A DNA stretch of 7,746 nucleotides, taken from positions 1 to 7,746 of the forward strand of contig JAHJRJ010000225.1 in NCBI GenBank assembly GCA_018830765.1, written 5' to 3'. Both the position numbers and the translations under genes were made by a program. The notes below the pieces were generated by a model. The model was given only the letters and a program-made list of their open reading frames with translations, did no database searches and was not told the origin of the DNA. Source of the DNA: Bacteroidota bacterium (GTDB lineage Bacteria > Bacteroidota > Ignavibacteria > UBA10030 > BY39). Shown one piece after another: positions 4,980 through 7,746 of the stretch; the first letter of the stretch is position 1; the number at the start of each line of letters is the position of its first letter.

Positions 4980-6509
4980 TTATTTCGGTATCTCAATCGC
5001 AATGAAACTTGATGTATCTTCTGATTTGCGTACCCTTAACAAAATAGAATCACCCGGCTTCGACTTCTCTATAATCTCTTTCACCTCTTTGGCAGAATTT
5101 ACCGGTTGCCTGTTGATTTCAAGTATTACATCGCTCTGCGCTAAACCACGTTGTGCCGCATCGCTATTTCTTTTGATGTTTGCGACAAGTACACCGGAAT
5201 CGACTTTCAAATCTTTTTTCTCTTTTGAAGAAAGCGTGCGGACAGAAAAACCTAATTTCTCAAAATTTACAGAGCTGATAGTTTCCTGATCATCTTTCTT
5301 CTTTTCAGTTTTTTCTTCTTTCGCAGCTATCACTTCATCATCACCCGTGCGCGCAGCTAATTTAACTTTCTTCTCTATTTTCTTGCCGTCGCGATTCAGC
5401 TTTATCTCAACAACATCGCCCGGATGTTTCGTGGCTATATAACTTTGCACTTGATTCGGAGCTTTCATCTCTTTGCCATCTATCTCTAAAATTATGTCGC
5501 CCGCTTTTAATCCGGCTTTTTCGGCAGCGCCGTCTTTAATTACGTTATCTATCAGTACACCGGTGGTCTTTTCAAGTTTGAATGCCTTCGCATCCGTCTC
5601 ATCAATGGCTCTAATCTGCACTCCCAAATAACCACGTCGGACTTTCCCGAACTCGATTAAATCTTGAGCGACATACTTCGCGATGTTGATCGGAACTGCA
5701 AAACCGTAACCTTGATACCGTGCGTTTGTTGTTGCGATTGCAGTATTTATTCCGACAACTTCTCCTTTCAGATTCACGAGCGGTCCACCGCTATTTCCGG
5801 GATTGATTGCTGCGTCGGTTTGGATGAAGCTTTCAATACCGTATGAATCGCGAATTACACCGATGTTACCGCGACCGATAGCGCTCACGATTCCCGCCGT
5901 TACAGTCGATTGTAAACCTAACGGATTACCGACTGCTATCACCCATTCACCTACTTGCAAATCTTCCGAATTTCCGAGCGAAGCGGTCGGCAAATCATTC
6001 GCGTCAATTTTTATGATTGCCATATCGGTCGTCGGGTCGGTTCCGATTATTTTCGCATTCTTGAATCTTCGTTTGTCGTTTAGAATAACTTCTATCCCGT
6101 CTTCCTTCGCACCGGCAACGACATGATTATTTGTCAAGATATATCCCTTTGGATTAATGATTACACCCGAGCCAGAACCTTCCTGCGGCTGAGGTTCAGG
6201 AAATTTAAAATCAGGTCCGAAAAAGTGGAAGAAGTCTTTGAATCTATCCGACTTCTCATCCACCTTGACCGTTACATTAATACTCACAACGGTAGGTGTA
6301 ACAAGTTTTGATACATCGATGAAAGATTGGTTGAACGATTTAATATCTGTGCTTTGCGAGCTTAGAGGTGATGGAACACCTAAACTTATTTTTTCTTCAC
6401 GAGCAAGACTGAAGTCAATACCGTTATTGAAGCTTGATACAAGTATAACTCCGAAAATGATACCGATTGATATCAAAAAAATTGCTGAAAGAATTGATTT
6501 ATTATTCAT
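4980..6509 (-). CDS. htrA: HtrA/DegP-family periplasmic serine protease, two PDZ domains
   Basis: This 509-residue envelope protease/chaperone degrades or holds misfolded exported proteins. Residues 5-26 (SILSAIFLISIGIIFGVILVSS) form a signal peptide or membrane anchor without a clear cleavage site. The trypsin-like domain (about 65-285) has a complete triad: H129 in ILTNNHVV, D162 in TTDMAI, and S240 in NPGNSGGPLVN. PDZ1 spans about 292-386 (RGYLGVQIR; AGLKAGDIILEIDG) and PDZ2 about 415-505 (RGLAQSDVILEINR), separated by a Lys/Glu-rich linker (about 387-410). Length and order match DegP/DegQ; the two cannot be told apart here. AGGAGA at 6513-6518 sits well spaced from the ATG. A REP-bearing inverted repeat lies upstream, and a REP-rich gap downstream separates it from the HNH operon. 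Confidence 0.96.
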   Translation of the reverse strand: MNNKSILSAIFLISIGIIFGVILVSSFNNGIDFSLAREEKISLGVPSPLSSQSTDIKSFNQSFIDVSKLVTPTVVSINVTVKVDEKSDRFKDFFHFFGPDFKFPEPQPQEGSGSGVIINPKGYILTNNHVVAGAKEDGIEVILNDKRRFKNAKIIGTDPTTDMAIIKIDANDLPTASLGNSEDLQVGEWVIAVGNPLGLQSTVTAGIVSAIGRGNIGVIRDSYGIESFIQTDAAINPGNSGGPLVNLKGEVVGINTAIATTNARYQGYGFAVPINIAKYVAQDLIEFGKVRRGYLGVQIRAIDETDAKAFKLEKTTGVLIDNVIKDGAAEKAGLKAGDIILEIDGKEMKAPNQVQSYIATKHPGDVVEIKLNRDGKKIEKKVKLAARTGDDEVIAAKEEKTEKKKDDQETISSVNFEKLGFSVRTLSSKEKKDLKVDSGVLVANIKRNSDAAQRGLAQSDVILEINRQPVNSAKEVKEIIEKSKPGDSILLRVRKSEDTSSFIAIEIPK

Positions 6510-6539
6510 GTGTCTCCTATATTTAATCTAATGTTTTTG

Positions 6540-6568
6540 AGTATATATTATTTAAAATTATCTTTCGA
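6540..6568 (-). promoter_or_regulatory. Possible sigma70 promoter of htrA
   Basis: On the minus strand TCGAAA (6563-6568, 4 of 6 to consensus) is followed after 17 bases by TATACT (6540-6545, 5 of 6). The predicted start, near 6533, leaves a short leader with AGGAGA before the ATG. The -35 box abuts the end of the inverted repeat 6568-6734. The region is AT-rich, so chance matches are likely and confidence is modest. Confidence 0.4.
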
Positions 6569-6734
6569 ACTCATCCCCCCAAGGGGTTGACCAAAAAGTA
6601 GAATATTCGATGTAGTGCGAACTTTAGTTCGCTTAAATTTCATCAAAAAGCGAAATGAATTTCGCTCTACATCCCTCTCAAAGAACTTATTGGTCACCCT
6701 CAGTTTTGTCTAAACTCTGAAAGGAGGATGAGTT
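6568..6734. repeat. Inverted repeat enclosing a BIME, upstream of htrA
   Basis: AACTCATCC at 6568-6576 is matched by GGATGAGTT at 6726-6734 (perfect over 9 bases, 12 of 13 if extended inward). A second arm pair lies inside: GGGGTTGACCAAAAAGT (6583-6599) against ACTTATTGGTCACCCTC (6685-6701), matching in 14 of 17 positions. The BIME at 6612-6670 sits in the middle. The arrangement suggests a small MITE-like element, or a folded leader, later invaded by a REP pair. With the REP removed about 108 bases remain. No clear target duplication was seen. Confidence 0.5.
6612..6670. repeat. BIME-like paired REP element, copy 3
   Basis: It has the same 21-17-21 architecture as copy 2. The left unit (6612-6632) is GTAG, T, then GCGAAC-TTTA-GTTCGC. 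The linker is 6633-6649. The right unit (6650-6670) is GCGAAA-TGAA-TTTCGC followed by TCTAC. Compensating changes (GCGAAA paired with TTTCGC) keep the stem intact, so the hairpin itself seems to be selected. Confidence 0.85.
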
Positions 6735-6756
6735 ATAATTTGCCATTAATACTTAA

Positions 6757-6776
6757 TGAAACGCGTTTTTGTTTCA
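6757..6776 (-). terminator. Weak hairpin at the end of recO
   Basis: A 6-base stem (TGAAAC / GTTTCA) with an 8-base loop overlaps the recO stop codon. No run of T follows on the minus strand, so intrinsic termination is doubtful. It is the only hairpin directly at the recO end. Confidence 0.2.
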
Positions 6777-7568
6777 GTGAGGATTCGATTTCTTTAGATT
6801 GTTAAAAATTTTGTCACTCTTTAAATCTTTTAATTCGCTGATATGATAACGCAAATAGTCGAATAAAAAATTCCCAATTTCGGTTTTATTTTGTGGATTT
6901 ATTTCGATGTTAGAAGCTGCACTAATTTCAGCCGTAGTCTCTAATCGGTTTAAAATCGCTAAATTATCGGATGAAATTTTAACGGGATGAATAATATAGT
7001 TTTGACAATCGGAACATAATGCAGCGCCTCGCGAAAAATCGAACAGTAATGACCCAGTCTGTTCTGTTTTTCGAAAATTATTCCTGCCGCATTTACCGCA
7101 TGTTGAAAAATTAAAACTGTAACCTAATATTTCGCCCAATTTAATTTCAAAGGTAAAACCGATACTCGAAAAGTTTTTATCTGCCTTATCTAAGTCGGAC
7201 AAAGTTCCAACTATTAATTTGAATAGAGGAAGATTCTGTTCTTCGTCGTGAGCAACCCGGTAAACTAATTCGATTACTTTCAGCCCTTCGGCGAGTTTAT
7301 CTAAATCTGAAGAAATATATCTGAACGATTTCAACAGGTCGCACTGTGAAATCAAATTCAGTCCTTTAGTTTCTTTCTTGTACATTACTAACAGCACGTA
7401 CGCCATCGAATCCAACGAAGCACCGAATTTACTTTTGGATGCTCGCGCACCTTTTACGATACCAGTTACTTTACCGTATTTCTGCGTATAGAAAGTAACG
7501 ATTTTACTCGTTTCGCCGTATTTCATTGACTTCAAAACGACTGCTTCAGTTTTAACGATTTGGCTCAT
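6774..7568 (-). CDS. recO: DNA repair protein RecO
   Basis: RecO works with RecR (and RecF) to load RecA onto SSB-coated single-stranded DNA in gap repair, and it anneals complementary strands. The 264-residue protein starts with the OB-fold domain (IVKTEAVVLKSMKYGETSKIVTFYTQKYGKVTGIVKGARASKSKFG, residues 4-49), followed by a helical region with the zinc module C157-x2-C160 (CGKCGR) and C185-x2-C188 (CSDC). All four zinc ligands are present, which not all RecO proteins keep. Length is slightly above the usual 240 or so. The ATG lies within the 3' end of mtnA (17-base overlap), with no ribosome-binding site, so expression probably depends on mtnA translation. Confidence 0.95.
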   Translation of the reverse strand: MSQIVKTEAVVLKSMKYGETSKIVTFYTQKYGKVTGIVKGARASKSKFGASLDSMAYVLLVMYKKETKGLNLISQCDLLKSFRYISSDLDKLAEGLKVIELVYRVAHDEEQNLPLFKLIVGTLSDLDKADKNFSSIGFTFEIKLGEILGYSFNFSTCGKCGRNNFRKTEQTGSLLFDFSRGAALCSDCQNYIIHPVKISSDNLAILNRLETTAEISAASNIEINPQNKTEIGNFLFDYLRYHISELKDLKSDKIFNNLKKSNPH

Positions 7569-7746
7569 TGCTTAATTCGTAAGGCGAATATAATATTTTA
7601 ATGTCAGTAATAATACCGCTAATCAATTCGGGGGGCGTTATGTCGAATGCAGGTGAGTACACTTTTACTCCTGCGGGGGCGATTTTCTTTCCGGCAATTT
7701 CAGTAACCTCATCCGGATTTCTTTCTTCGATGATGATATCTTTTCC
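7552..7746 (-). CDS. mtnA: Methylthioribose-1-phosphate isomerase, C-terminal fragment
   Basis: The frame is open from the window edge to a TAA at 7552-7554 and gives the last 64 residues. They match the C-terminal end of MtnA, which converts 5-methylthioribose-1-phosphate to the ribulose form in methionine salvage: IIIEERNPDEV, the IAGKKIAPAGVKVYSPAFD block and ITPPELISGIIT, all highly conserved in this family. The related eIF2B-alpha-like proteins lack this exact ending. Catalytic residues lie outside the window. A tail of about 16 residues after IIT (DIKILYSPYELSNEPNR) extends past the usual end and overlaps the recO start by 17 bases in another frame. Start and promoter are beyond the right edge. 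Confidence 0.9.
   Translation of the reverse strand, partial: GKDIIIEERNPDEVTEIAGKKIAPAGVKVYSPAFDITPPELISGIITDIKILYSPYELSNEPNR

Noticed and set aside
4796..5289. Open frames on the plus strand opposite htrA and its downstream gap
   Set aside because: They are antisense to a strongly supported protease gene or run through REP repeats, have no recognisable protein features and no ribosome-binding site.

Overview
This is a compact stretch of bacterial chromosome with about 40% GC by eye. Every supportable gene lies on the minus strand, so transcription runs from right to left. In that order the genes are mtnA (C-terminal end only), recO, an htrA/degP-type protease, a stand-alone HNH endonuclease, trpS, scpA, scpB, rluB, and the N-terminal end of an M64-family metallopeptidase cut by the left window edge. 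The proteins resemble those of the Bacteroidota/Chlorobiota branch, and an Ignavibacteria-like organism fits best: M64 peptidases with this N-terminal domain are common there. Ribosome-binding sites are mixed: AGGAG before htrA, none visible before trpS, scpA, scpB or rluB. The lineage call is inference from protein resemblance; no rRNA is present to confirm it.

The gene content is housekeeping. MtnA belongs to methionine salvage and RecO to RecFOR recombinational repair; they overlap by 17 bases. HtrA is an envelope protease/chaperone with its own ribosome-binding site and a possible promoter. A strong sigma70-like promoter (TTGACA, 17 bases, TATATT) heads what looks like a five-gene operon: HNH, trpS, scpA, scpB, rluB. 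Junctions are tight (TAATG overlap HNH/trpS, 3-base gap scpA/scpB, ATGA overlap scpB/rluB) except between trpS and scpA. ScpA and ScpB are the partners of SMC in chromosome condensation, and RluB modifies 23S rRNA; the scpA-scpB-rluB order is widespread in bacteria.

The unusual material is all between genes. (1) The 408-base trpS-scpA gap is almost entirely a nested pair of MITE-like elements. The outer one (2676-3082) has 19-base perfect inverted ends that include CTAG. The inner one (2711-2931) has GTAACTAYTCAGC ends flanked by an 8-base direct repeat, GTATTTTA, and itself holds a 35-base-arm palindrome of CACAAAGG-like units. Removing the outer element leaves trpS and scpA 5 bases apart, with the TAG stop intact. 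(2) Three gaps carry a REP/BIME-type family: two hairpins with outward GTAG tags, separated by a 17-base linker (445-521, 4771-4829, 6612-6670), plus one single unit (4882-4924). Two of the units have the same 22-base GC-rich palindrome inserted at the same place in the hairpin. (3) The BIME upstream of htrA sits inside a larger inverted repeat (6568-6734).

I see no defence system, CRISPR array, RNA gene or complete transposase. The nested elements and the modular palindromes are the parts most worth following up.
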